Source: Laccaria trichodermophora (taxonomy: Eukaryota; Basidiomycota; Agaricomycetes; Agaricales; Hydnangiaceae). Taken from it: DNA of 64,000 nt. Below are positions 47,036 through 57,179 of this stretch, piece by piece (positions within the stretch are counted from its first letter, which is position 1; each line of letters opens with the position of its first letter). The stretch lies in contig JACTVC010000009.1 in NCBI GenBank assembly GCA_018417955.1, positions 806,001 through 870,000 of the forward strand. The letters are read 5' to 3'. The notes under the pieces are model-generated. The model was not told the origin of the DNA and made no database searches. It saw only the letters and a list, made by a program, of their open reading frames with translations. Made by a program: the position numbers and the translations under genes.

Positions 47036-50000
47036 TCTTCGTGTAGATGTCCAAGGCTCTCTTTAGAGTTGTTCTGCTCAAAGATGGCTTTATTCGTTAT
47101 TTCAGCAAGGGGGAATTCCTTCTTGTACGCGGCCTCAAGCCCCCCAGTGTCTCTTTCTGTGACTGTTTTCTTACGTGAGGCGTAGAAATCTAGTTCGGTC
47201 TTCATACTGCTGGAATCTGCCATTGCGGTGGGCACAGCGCGTGGATGATCGTTCCAGTAGCGCGGCGCAGGTCTTTCATGGAGCTCGACCTGCAGCCAGT
47301 AAACAGTCAACCTTTGATCGAGTACGTAAGTCTGGTCTCGAGTGTATAGCTCATCTCGAGGATGATTTTGACTTCTGATCTTCACGTCGTTATCATCATA
47401 AAAGCGACAGGTGGGACTCGGGACCGATAACCTTTCCAACCAATTCGGAGGGGAGTAGGAGGTCCATGACTTCAGGCTTAATTTGCGCATAACGATTGCA
47501 GCAGGCGCTTTGGGACGGGCAGTCATCCTAGTCGTTCTTTGCCCACCTTTGGTTGTTGTCTTGTCCGAGTGATGTCTAGCCTCCATGATCCCCCCTGCTT
47601 CTGATGACCGTCGCGTTGGGGGCTTTATTGACCTAAAAGTAGTCATCAGACTTGGTGTCGGAGTACCTTCTGAGGCTCTCGAATTCCGACTCGGAACTTC
47701 ATCTGCTGCGGTGGCTCGCGCAAGATTCAGTTCTATTATAAAAGTCGATGAACCTCTCGGGAGTAGTGATCCTACTCTTTCGAATGAGTATAGGAGCATG
47801 AGTCTGGACTGACACCCTGAAATCCCAAAACGGGTTGGAGTTTCGTTCAGAAACACGAGCTTGGTAAGATCTTCGACGCGGATTTGTAAGTTGGTAGGTG
47901 AGAGGATAAATCGCTTTATCCATGTCCATGCTTGGGCATGCCTTCGGACTCGGGTTCGTCTACTCCTCTTCTTAGGCCTTCTCAGGTGTGATTGTGGAAA
48001 AAGGGCAGTGTTTCTTCTGAATATTCGGTCATATTTCTCCCTCCTGGTTCGTAATTTCCTTATAGGACGGTCAGTTAACAATGTCGGATCGTGTTGTGTG
48101 AGGAGATAAGTCGTTAATACTTCTGTTCGACCAGAACGGGGAGTCAAGTTCTGTAGGTCTTGCATGACCAGCTTCATCAATGGTATCGCCTGCGAAACCT
48201 TAGGCGGTATATAAAGCTCAATTTCATAAGAGACTTCAAGCTCGATGGTAAGGGCAGGAGTCTCTTCATTCGTAACTCCCGATTGGGGAACGGTCTCGGA
48301 GTAATCTCTGTCCTTGGTCTCCCTCAACGAGCCGATAGATTCATTTCGTGTGAACCGATTCATAGATACGAATGGTGTTAGCCCTGTCACCGAAGCTTTA
48401 CTATTGGTATTATAAGTTGCAGGGTTATTCACATTCTTTGGGCCTGCGGGCATTTTGTCCGTGCTTTCGCAAGATGCGAGCACTCTATTCGCGCTTATTG
48501 GAGCGGCGGGGTAAACGAGCAACATTGTTGGGGTAGTACAGGCTGTGACTTCGAAGTTCATTTCCGCTCTCTCCATTCTGATTAGATCTGATTCTGACTC
48601 GCCCATTCGAGGAAGGAGTTTGGCGCTCATAGTAATATTGAGCCGTGATCCGCGATAAGTGGTGTGAATGCAAATGAAGAGTTGGTTATAGGAGAATTTC
48701 ACAGGACGAAGGACTCGGTCCACTGACACAACTACTTGTGCTGCCTTTGAATACCGGTTCCATCTGGCTTCACAAAAAACAGTCCAATTGGTGGGTTTCC
48801 ATAGACATTCCTTTTGACAGTCAGCGACATGGTCGAAGTCTTCGGCTACGCAGTCTGTTATCGTAGCATTAGGTTCCCCCAAGATCCGTAGATTCTTGAA
48901 GGTTTTGAGGACTTGGAATTCTTCTCCCACCATTCGACTTGACGAAGATTCTCGCAGTTCAATACTTAAAATTCTAGACGAGGTAGCCGCGCCTGAGGCT
49001 GCGAGCCATTTCGGGTTAACGGAGTGAGGGTCTTGAGCAATCACGTTGAAGGCGGTCATTTTGAGGTAATTCGTACTGCTCTGAGAGGTTGCGAGATCTG
49101 GGGACGTTTCAATCAAAGCTATGTTATATGACTGCTGGAAATTCGGGAGAGCGGACCAAAGTACGCTCGTGAGGTCACGATTTGCAAGGAAGGGAACTCT
49201 AACATTCAGAAAAAGCGCACGGATCTTGGTCTTGTCCTCGTGTTCTTGAGCTGTCGCCTCAGGTTCGCTGTCCATTTCGACGCGACTTAGTGAAATGGCC
49301 AGGGCTTCATCGCTTGTAGATTTAGCGTGAATGGCTGTCCCTGGAGCAGCGAACGAATCCCTGTCGGTAGTATAAGGCTTTTGATTTCTCAACTTGGGAG
49401 CAGTAATTTTGAGGAAGTTCGCGCTCTCTAGACTAGCAGCGAGCATTCTATTAGCATCCACGCTGAGTGCAAGCATTCGATTCACGCTTTGGGAACCAGC
49501 GGGGTTGGTTGAGAGAGCAGTTGTTTCAGGGCTCTTCGCGCTCTTTGAATGAGATGAGGGTAATATAGTAACATTCTTACTGGGAGTGGACGTTCGATTC
49601 AGGCTTAGGGGAGCCGTGACATTTGAAGGTGCGCCTAATGAAGTCATGCTGGCCATGGGGAAGGGACCTGAGTGCACGGGCTCTGATACTGGCCTATAAC
49701 AGAGATCCACATGGGAGACATTCTCGGCCTGCCAGGAAACCGCATGAAATTCGGACAATCCCCTATGCTCTATGGTCCTCACTTCCGGCTCAAGTTTTCT
49801 CTTGATTCGATTCGGCAAGGAGGTTAGAGATTCGTGGCCCTTAATTCTACATCGCAAGTCTGTGCTGAGCGCAGGCTTTCCTTTCGCGCTTGAGGAAACA
49901 GTAAGTGATATTGTTTCCCCCACGACCGATTTGCTCGGGGCATAGGGGCTAGCGAGTACTGGTCTTGTTGTGGGCAAACGTCCATCATTCATGTAGGGGA

Positions 50001-53000
50001 AGGACTTGAGGTCGGCTTCTTCTACCATCATATCATTCGGGATGCGAGGATTCATCCGCATAGGCCTACGACTGATATTTGTAGGGGGATCGGTCTTGAG
50101 CTCCCTAGGAACAGCATAAGTCTCAGACGCATTCCCGTGTTCTTCTGACAGCCAGTCTTCTTCCTCAGTTTGATTTGCCAAAGGCGCTCGGTTTTCATTT
50201 GCTCCAATTCTGGATTGGGTCGACGTGCAGGAGGTGACGAATGGCATCGCTCTAGTGGACGAAGATTTCCTTGCTATCACGCTGAAGGTGTTAGTTTTAG
50301 AGTTGTTCGCGCTCTCGAGAGCAGCGAGTGTCTCAGTCAAGCTCTTACTGAACTCAGGCGTTCGATTCGAGCTTCGAATAGCAATGGAATTCGAGGTTGG
50401 ACCCACTAGTTCGAGCTTGGCTAGCGAGTATGATTTCAGACGTATGAAGCCCAACAAAGGTAAAAGATCGTCGCTCGTGAGGAAGACGGTATTACGGACG
50501 TAATCTCCTACTATTATCACTCCTTCTCCTTTTCCTTTTCTAGGCATAGTCAGTGTTACAAGATTGATACTAGCCGAGTAATAGGAGTTGTTGAAGCCGT
50601 TCCTAAGAGAGTTCGCGCTTTTGTGAGCAGCGAGCACTTCGGTCGTATTCTCCCTGGGCATGGGTCTTGTGACAGGGGAGAGTCCAATGTTCGCGGAAGG
50701 GAAAGTTCGGAGGACAGGTTCTTCCATTATTAATAGTCCTTTTTCTTTATTCTTCCTGGCCGTCGTCAATGTTGAGAGTTCGTAGTTAGCGGAGTGATTG
50801 GAATTGCTTGCGTCTCTGGGAGTAGCAGGCAACTTAGTCGCGCTTTCACCAGGCGTAAATACATGATTCGCTCCTTGCGAAGTAGCGGGATCAGAGGAAG
50901 TTCCGATAAGACTCGAATGTCCTATAGCGTGACGTCCTGCGAGAGTAGATTCAGGCGTTAGCGAGGAGTCGCCGTTCAAGGGGAAGGTAGCCTTGAGGAC
51001 ATGCTCCTCGGTCCTTGCTGGATTCATGGGTTTGTGATTGGTGTTGTCGTCAGTTGTGGGGTGAGCTGTCAAGCCCGTTGATAGTGGTGAAGGAGGGGAT
51101 TGCCAGCGGTCGCCTGGCTTAAGTGGCGGCGGTTGGTGATTAGGGCTATGACAGGATGGGCATTCCTCTGGGGATGTCATCATTCGGTTAGTCGGCCTTA
51201 GGGATTTCCTGATCATAAGGCACTGAGGGTGGTAATTCCTTGCGCAATTGCTGTAGGCCTGGCTCATGTCCGTTGGTTGAGTCAGTCTTGTGGAAGATGC
51301 GTGGTCACCCTTGAAAGCAGTAGGCAACCGTGTTGTCAGGAGCGTGGAGGGTGTGGGAGGCATCGAGTCGTCGTCCATCATATCTGGGTAGTTTGTTGCT
51401 TCCTCTTTACACAGAGTAGGCGAGGGCGAGGGTTTGTCGATCAGCCGAGTAGTGCTGCCACCCTCGAAAGCTGCGAGATTTCGCGCTAACGAGGTTTCCA
51501 GAATGAATTGGCTGGCTGAGTTGACGGTTGGCTCGTCCTTGCTCAATTGAGTTCTTGCCTGGGCAATACGGTAACGACCGAATGGGAATACCTCGGGGGA
51601 TACGACTGCTTGGCTCTGCTGCGAGGCGGGATTCCAGTCTTCGAGGTCCTGACGATGGCAGTTCTTCGCGCGACTGCTGCGGGCGCGGCTCGAGTCGGGT
51701 GGGAGAGGTTGTTTCTTTGGTGTCGTTAGGGTTTTTGTTGGCTTAGAACTATAGTTTGTCATAGCTGAGTCGTGGTCCTCGAGAGCGGCAGGTGTTCGCG
51801 CTGGCGCGGGTAAGGGAAAAACAAGGTCGTTGCCTTTGTTAGCAGCGGATGTCCGCGCTAACATGGGTAAGGGAGACACAAGGTCATGGCCCTTGTCAGC
51901 AGCGGATGCTCGTGCTAACGTGGGTAAGGGAGAGATGGAGTCGTAATCCGTTATAGCTAAGCAGTGGCTCTCGGAAGTTGCAGATATTCGTGCTAGCGAG
52001 AGCATGGGACTACTATGAATGGGGGGATTGACTTCAGCACTGAGTTTTTCTGTCCTCAACGCTCCCCTCTCCCTTTCCCTCGTCCTCATCGGCTCTTCGA
52101 TTTCGCGGCTGGCAGTACGATTCGTCCGGTAGGGTAACAAAGTGGTCTGCCCGCCACCTGGTTTGAATGGTGGTGTTTGGTGGTTAGGACGATGACGGGA
52201 AGGGGTTGAGATCATCTGCGAGGACGGATTCCGACTATCCAGGTCCTGACAACGGCAGTTCTTAGTGTAACTGCAGTGGGCATAGCTCGATTTGGCTGGG
52301 AGAGGTCGATTCGATGTTGTCGGGACTGTTGTTAGCGTGGAGTCGTTGACAGTCAAAACCGAATTGTTATTTTCAAAAACGGTGGGCGTGCATGCTAACA
52401 TTGATAGGGATGGAGCAGAGCCATCGTCCATCAAGGCTAGGTCATTACCCTCAGAAGCAGCGAGTCTTCGCGCTATCGAGGGTATGGGAGGTATGGGGAT
52501 GATGTCCTCTTTCGTGGCTTGGAGATTATTCTCGCACGCAGCTTTTGTCCGCGCTAACGTTGATAGTGAAGGAGTGGGGTCGTCGATTGACTCGATTTCA
52601 TATCGTTGTTGACTTGGCTGTGAGAGGAATTTCCGACCTTCGAAGACCAGATGGTTACCTCCGAGAGCAGCGGGTATCCGCGCTAACGTAGGGAAGGGAG
52701 AGGCAGAGTCGTTGCCCTCAAAAGCAGCGGGTGTTCGCGCTATCGTGGGCAAGGGAGATGTGGAGCCGTTGCCCTCGAAAGCAGCGGGTATTCGCGCTAA
52801 CGAGGGTGTGGGAGCATCGTGGAAGACGTGGTCGACGGTTTTCTCACCAGTGTTAAGGTTTAGGTTTGCTTGGGAGCCGGGAATTCTGGAAGGCGTCGTG
52901 AGTTGACAGGATCTGTCAATCAGACTTGCCTTATGTAGTTTCTCTGGGTCTCTGCACTCCAGGACTTCATCTTGATGAAGTCCGCGGTGCCCCCACCATT

Positions 53001-53238
53001 GTGAAACCGTAGGGCTGATCGGGACTTCTCGACGAAGGCGTGAGTGCGAGATGGCGGCGGAGAATATCCGGGGTACGCGGGAGAGAGATAGTAAAGTGGT
53101 GCCGCGAGGCGACACCATGTGGAGGATATCCTGTGACCCAGGAACTGGGGCGCGGTCACCCGGCGCAGGACTCTTGTATCCCGGAGGGGAGGCATAAGGC
53201 TGCCTAGCCGTATAGAAATGGGGTGACTCCGTCCACAT
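47002..53238 (-). CDS. ORF1 of the LTR element, 2078 codons, Ser/Thr/Pro-rich repeat protein
   Basis: Open from an ATG inside the 5' LTR (53238, MWTESPHFYTARQPYAS), through the primer-binding site, to TGA at 47002 (ending EECTGARPNISI). The first half is made of repeated short units of the type LAR-x-x-AA-x-x-x-x-(N/H)-D, for example LARIPAAFEGNGS, IARTPAAFEGNDS, LARASAADKGHD and LARTSAANKGND. Larger segments are repeated too: KNCRCQDLDSRNPSSQ, KNCHRQDLEDWNPASQ. One Cys-rich patch reads EECPSCHSPNHQPP, but it is not a complete zinc knuckle. Towards the C-terminus it becomes Arg/Lys-rich (RRPKKRSRRTRVRRHAQAW). By position it would be gag-like, yet it is far longer than usual gag and I recognise no capsid domain. 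The true start may be a later Met. Confidence 0.75.
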   Translation of the reverse strand: MWTESPHFYTARQPYASPPGYKSPAPGDRAPVPGSQDILHMVSPRGTTLLSLSRVPRIFSAAISHSRLRREVPISPTVSQWWGHRGLHQDEVLECRDPEKLHKASLIDRSCQLTTPSRIPGSQANLNLNTGEKTVDHVFHDAPTPSLARIPAAFEGNGSTSPLPTIARTPAAFEGNDSASPFPTLARIPAALGGNHLVFEGRKFLSQPSQQRYEIESIDDPTPSLSTLARTKAACENNLQATKEDIIPIPPIPSIARRLAASEGNDLALMDDGSAPSLSMLACTPTVFENNNSVLTVNDSTLTTVPTTSNRPLPAKSSYAHCSYTKNCRCQDLDSRNPSSQMISTPSRHRPNHQTPPFKPGGGQTTLLPYRTNRTASREIEEPMRTRERERGALRTEKLSAEVNPPIHSSPMLSLARISATSESHCLAITDYDSISPLPTLARASAADKGHDLVSPLPMLARTSAANKGNDLVFPLPAPARTPAALEDHDSAMTNYSSKPTKTLTTPKKQPLPPDSSRARSSRAKNCHRQDLEDWNPASQQSQAVVSPEVFPFGRYRIAQARTQLSKDEPTVNSASQFILETSLARNLAAFEGGSTTRLIDKPSPSPTLCKEEATNYPDMMDDDSMPPTPSTLLTTRLPTAFKGDHASSTRLTQPTDMSQAYSNCARNYHPQCLMIRKSLRPTNRMMTSPEECPSCHSPNHQPPPLKPGDRWQSPPSPLSTGLTAHPTTDDNTNHKPMNPARTEEHVLKATFPLNGDSSLTPESTLAGRHAIGHSSLIGTSSDPATSQGANHVFTPGESATKLPATPRDASNSNHSANYELSTLTTARKNKEKGLLIMEEPVLRTFPSANIGLSPVTRPMPRENTTEVLAAHKSANSLRNGFNNSYYSASINLVTLTMPRKGKGEGVIIVGDYVRNTVFLTSDDLLPLLGFIRLKSYSLAKLELVGPTSNSIAIRSSNRTPEFSKSLTETLAALESANNSKTNTFSVIARKSSSTRAMPFVTSCTSTQSRIGANENRAPLANQTEEEDWLSEEHGNASETYAVPRELKTDPPTNISRRPMRMNPRIPNDMMVEEADLKSFPYMNDGRLPTTRPVLASPYAPSKSVVGETISLTVSSSAKGKPALSTDLRCRIKGHESLTSLPNRIKRKLEPEVRTIEHRGLSEFHAVSWQAENVSHVDLCYRPVSEPVHSGPFPMASMTSLGAPSNVTAPLSLNRTSTPSKNVTILPSSHSKSAKSPETTALSTNPAGSQSVNRMLALSVDANRMLAASLESANFLKITAPKLRNQKPYTTDRDSFAAPGTAIHAKSTSDEALAISLSRVEMDSEPEATAQEHEDKTKIRALFLNVRVPFLANRDLTSVLWSALPNFQQSYNIALIETSPDLATSQSSTNYLKMTAFNVIAQDPHSVNPKWLAASGAATSSRILSIELRESSSSRMVGEEFQVLKTFKNLRILGEPNATITDCVAEDFDHVADCQKECLWKPTNWTVFCEARWNRYSKAAQVVVSVDRVLRPVKFSYNQLFICIHTTYRGSRLNITMSAKLLPRMGESESDLIRMERAEMNFEVTACTTPTMLLVYPAAPISANRVLASCESTDKMPAGPKNVNNPATYNTNSKASVTGLTPFVSMNRFTRNESIGSLRETKDRDYSETVPQSGVTNEETPALTIELEVSYEIELYIPPKVSQAIPLMKLVMQDLQNLTPRSGRTEVLTTYLLTQHDPTLLTDRPIRKLRTRREKYDRIFRRNTALFPQSHLRRPKKRSRRTRVRRHAQAWTWIKRFILSPTNLQIRVEDLTKLVFLNETPTRFGISGCQSRLMLLYSFERVGSLLPRGSSTFIIELNLARATAADEVPSRNSRASEGTPTPSLMTTFRSIKPPTRRSSEAGGIMEARHHSDKTTTKGGQRTTRMTARPKAPAAIVMRKLSLKSWTSYSPPNWLERLSVPSPTCRFYDDNDVKIRSQNHPRDELYTRDQTYVLDQRLTVYWLQVELHERPAPRYWNDHPRAVPTAMADSSSMKTELDFYASRKKTVTERDTGGLEAAYKKEFPLAEITNKAIFEQNNSKESLGHLHEECTGARPNISI
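52976..52998 (-). other. primer-binding site of the 10.7-kb element
   Basis: The plus strand reads GTCCGCGGTGCCCCCACCA, the form of a tRNA 3' end with CCA, one base away from the 5' LTR. The minus strand is therefore complementary to a tRNA primer. The same 23 nt occur beside the 5' LTR of the outer element. The tRNA itself is not identified. Confidence 0.75.
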
Positions 53239-53372
53239 GTAATGTATAATGTGGTTGCAAAGTTAAGTTTATTTGTTATGAACACTACACTATATGAAAT
53301 GGAAACAAATACGAGTAAATACGATGGTGCTAGATCACGCATACTAGTAGTGCCTACTAACACACCGTCACA
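53000..53372 (-). repeat. 5' LTR of the 10.7-kb element
   Basis: 373 bp, identical by eye to 42699-43071, flanked on the right by CAATC. TATA-like stretches on the minus strand lie near 53255 and 53290. Confidence 0.93.
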
Positions 53373-53380
53373 CAATCTGT

Positions 53381-53655
53381 AAGGTTACCATGATTGAAGA
53401 AGAGTCCGCCGCATAATGTGTGAGCAGCAACTCCTCAACACTGATCCGCCACGTAACACGCGAGCAGCAATCAGTACTTCTGAGGGACCCAGAAGGTTAC
53501 CATGATTGAAGAAGAGTCCGCCGCGTAATGCGCGAGCTGCAACTCCTCCACACTGATCCGCTGCGCAACGCACGAGCAGCAATCAGCCTTCTGATGGAGC
53601 CAGAAGGTTACCATGACTGAAGAAGAGTCCGCCGCGTAATGTGCGAGCAGCAACT
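53381..53655. repeat. tandem repeat, period about 111 bp
   Basis: AAGGTTACCATGATTGAAGA starts at 53381 and recurs, with few changes, at 53493 and 53604. The end of another unit (GAGCAGCAATC) is the site where the 10.7-kb element inserted. Confidence 0.85.
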
Positions 53656-54088
53656 CTCAACCAGTTGAGGTGTCTCCCCTGCCCATAAGAGTCCTCCAAT
53701 CAAGTCTTAACACCCCAAATAGAGGGGAGATCCTGAGGTAGCCAAGAATGTGTTGGAGCATAGCGTAGTGATTTCTGGCCCGTTCCTGGAGATCAAATAC
53801 CCGTTCGAAAGCTACGAACGACACCGTTCCAACGGTATAATTCGCGTATCGTGACGAGCCATGGTCGTTGAGATAGAGAGGAAGTACCCAGAAACTGCAG
53901 TTCTGGAGTAAATGCATGCTGCAGACCAGGCTTTTGTCCATTATTGATGTGAATAGGTGCGTCGGAAAGGTACGATTCAGACGTTTAAAATGGGCTATAG
54001 AACGTCCGATGCGAGCAGGTTATGACAATAGGAATGGGGAAATGGTTGTTGGAGAGATGACGCTGTAACGCAAGAACCGCTTGTCTGT

Positions 54089-54826
54089 TTGATGCGTATG
54101 AGGGCTTCCCAGAAGCGCATTGACCGTAGCTTCAAAACGAACCAAAGAACAAAAGAGGCGACCGAGATCTCGCCGAGAACGGACGAAATATGTTCATCTT
54201 GGTCATACCAGGCTGAACTAGGCGATGCGCCGCCAACAGGTGACCGTTTGGCGAGTTCAGGGAGTCCAAAGAAAGGTGTGAATCAGGGCTTTCCAACGCA
54301 AAAAAGATGAGCGCGATCTGGGCGTCGGTCGGCGAGATATGACATGAATAAGTCCTGTGTAAATGGTTGTTGGAGGGATGGTGCTATAACACGAGAACCG
54401 CTCGTCCGTTTGACGCGTATGAGGGCTTCCCAGAAGCGCATTGACCGTGGCTTTAAAACGAACCAAAGAACGAAAGGGACGACGAAGATCTCGCCGAGAA
54501 TGGATGAAACATGCTCATCTTGGTCATACCAGGCTGAACTAGGGGAAGCGCCGCCAATAGGTGACCGTTTGGCGAGTTCAAGGGTTCCACAGAAAGGTGT
54601 GAATGAGGGCTTTCCAACGCAAAAAGGATGAGCGCAATCGGGGCATCGGTTGGCGAGATATGACATGAACAAGTCACATGTAAGTGGTTGTTGGAGGGAT
54701 GGTGCTGTAACACAGGAACCGCTCGTCCGTTTGACGCGTATGAGGGCTTCCCAGAAGCACATTGACCGTGGCTTCAAAACGAGCCAAAGAACAAAAGGAA
54801 CGACGAGGATCTCGCCGAGAACGGAC
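54089..54826. repeat. tandem repeat, period about 321 bp
   Basis: ATGAGGGCTTCCCAGAAGC occurs near 54097, 54418 and 54739. The last copy is interrupted at 54826 and resumes at 58773, on the far side of the inserted DNA element. Confidence 0.85.
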
Positions 54827-55304
54827 TAGTTAGTTCAGTCACATGGGTCCAATAACAACGGAACAGCCGGACGTGACAATCACTCGTAGTGAACGGGTCA
54901 GCCGGGGCGGCCGGTTTGATTGCCATTGTTCCGTTGGCAATGAAGCGGCCGGTTTCTGACCCTGGCAGGGTTTACACTCCCGCGGCAGAACCACTTTTTC
55001 AACCGACAGGCTCTCAGCCCATCCTGATGGAACTACAAAAAAATTTAACTGGGGCCTCTCTCCCCTTAATTACATCCACCTAGATCTGTAGCATAATGTA
55101 TCTTACTATTTATCTCATCCAACTCCTGCAAGACAGTCTCCATATCAACCAAAAACTGAATTTTGTCCCAACAGGGAAACACTCACCTTGTAGTTAGGAA
55201 ATGAAAGCTTTTCATTTAGTTACTCATACCTTGTCTACTCATTTGTGGTTCCATTGGGGTGTCAAACTGGAATTGATGGTTCTGTTGGGGATGGCCCTAC
55301 AGTT

Positions 55305-56010
55305 GGGTGTTTGACATTGAAATTGATGGTGCCGCAGGGGATGTCTCCATCAGGGTGTTTGACATTGAAATTGAAAGCACCACAGGGGATGTCACCATCG
55401 GGGTGTTTGTCATTGAAATTGAAGATGCCGCGGGGGATGTCACCATCGGGGTGTTTAACATTGAAATTGAAAGCACTGCGGGGGATGTCACCGTTGGGGT
55501 GTTTAACATTGAAATTGAAAGCACCATGGGGGATGTCACCATCAGGGTGTTTGTCATTGAAATTGAAGATGCCGCAGGGGATGTCACCGTCAGGGTGTTT
55601 AACATTGAAATTGAAAGCACCGCGGGGATGTCACCATCAGGGTGTTTAACATTGAAATTGAAAGCACCGCGGGGATGTCACCATCAGGGTGTTTGTCATT
55701 GAAATTGAAGATGCCGCAGGGATGTCACCGTCGGGGTGTTTAACATTGAAATTGAAAGCACCGCAGGGGATGTCACCGTCAGGGTGTTTGTCATTGAAAT
55801 TGAAGATGCCGCGGGGGATGTCACCGTTGGGGTGTTTAATATTGAAATTGAAAGCACTGCAGGGGATGTCACCGTCGGGGTGTTTGTCATTGAAATTGAA
55901 GATGCCGCGGGGGATGTCACCATCAGGGTGTTTAACATTGAAATTGAAAGCACCATGGGGGATGTCTCCATCAGGGTGTTTGACATTGAAATTGAAAACA
56001 TGCCCTCCAT
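55305..56010. repeat. 48-bp minisatellite, about 14-15 copies
   Basis: The unit contains ATTGAAATTGA, then GGGGATGTCACC. 48 bp equals 16 codons, and the plus-strand frame reads VF(D/V/N)IEIE(S/D)(T/A)xGDVT(I/V)(G/R) again and again. Other frames on both strands are open too, and some units have lost one G, which changes the frame. Treated as a repeat, not a gene. Confidence 0.85.
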
Positions 56011-57179
56011 GATATGGTCATCTGCATCATGATCTTGAATATGTCAAGTTAGCAGAGCACTTTATTGACTGTGGCAGAGCATTTGATTGACACTGACAGG
56101 GAATTGAGAATTCAAAATGTTGACTTCTGCGGGGCATTTGATTGACTCTGACAGGGCATTCAAAATTCAATATGTCAGCTCTGGCGAAGCATTTATTCAA
56201 GACAGAGGAGTCAATCCACTACAGCATTTTTAAGCTGGTGCCCAGATTATCCATCCATGTGAACTGAAACATGCAATGGCTTGGAATATGTGATTTGCAA
56301 AAACAAGAAATATATTGTCAAGAAATCAACGCACAATATCAATGAAAGGTCCTGCTAGTAGCCATGACAAATCCTCATAATACAAAAGAAAGATCCACTG
56401 AATTGGAGGTCAGATAGTTGAGGTGTGCACCATTTAGTTTTTAGAAGCAGAACAACTCTGGCAGCCCGCCTTACCAAATATGGGCCAGCGGCAACCTAAT
56501 ATGGAAGGAGCACATTATTCACACACCATCTGAAACTACGCACTGCGCTGCGCTCATTGGCAATGCAACGCGCCAACAAAACAAAGACATTGGGGGGATC
56601 CCAGAAAGGAATAGAATCATTTGGAATAGTTTTCTCAGTGATTGAAGAAGTTTTTGTGAACAGACCTCGGAAAGAGCTATTTGGTGCATGAATCTTTATA
56701 CAAACCAGTTGCACAACATGCCATTTTGCATACATCAAGTTATATTTTTTTTTCTTCCCTCAAAACTGCTTCCCCCACCTATCTGAATTGATTCTAATGT
56801 ATGTAGGCTATATTTGAGGAAAGTATGAGAGCATTTCAACAAGATTTAGATAGTGAAAGGAAATAAGAAAGAATGTGGTTTCATGTTTAGAGTCATATTT
56901 TCACCCTTTCAAGCTCCAGCTCCCCCAAACCATCAGAAAACTGCTTCGGAGCAGGGGATATATATTCTGCCACATGTTAACTATGTATAATAAAGGCTCA
57001 GATGTTGAGATTTGGTAGCAAAGTATACAGAAAAGTCAACAATATCATGTTGTGAGATATTTCATGCATTCAACCTCATTTCTCCACCATGCGCCAAAAT
57101 TCTTTTCCAAAGTAAACTTGAACCTATTTTACAACAGTTATAGTATGCTGGAAAGATGTATTGAGAAGCTATAACAGTA

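Larger units (their letters stand above)
42699..53372 (-). mobile_element. 10.7-kb LTR retroelement with two giant ORFs and no recognised pol
   Basis: The 373-bp LTRs at 42699-43071 and 53000-53372 read as identical, start TGTGAAACC and end CCGTCACA. The 5-bp target duplication CAATC is at 42694-42698 and 53373-53377. The primer-binding site is at 52976-52998 and the polypurine tract at 43072-43081, so the element runs leftward on the minus strand. Inside are two long overlapping frames (47002-53238 and 43970-47035) that cover nearly the whole interior, plus about 900 bp of non-coding 3' sequence. I see no YxDD reverse transcriptase box, no integrase HHCC/DDE pattern and no typical protease motif. 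Identical LTRs mean recent insertion. It landed in an about 111-bp tandem repeat of the outer element. Confidence 0.9.

Noticed and set aside
47140..47170. RDTGG in ORF1 as an aspartic protease motif
   Set aside because: It lacks the hydrophobic strand before D-T/S-G and the partner motif, and it lies at the very end of the frame.
47383..47403. YDDND in ORF1 as a reverse transcriptase active site
   Set aside because: The surrounding residues do not fit the RT palm (no hydrophobic strand pair, no upstream RT motifs), so it is a chance match.
53385..53653. Cys/Ala-rich minus-strand frames as a small secreted protein
   Set aside because: They are produced by the 111-bp tandem repeat.
55245..56032. 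Overlapping open frames on both strands as an adhesin-like repeat gene
   Set aside because: All come from one 48-bp minisatellite; several frames are open at once and single-base losses break each of them.
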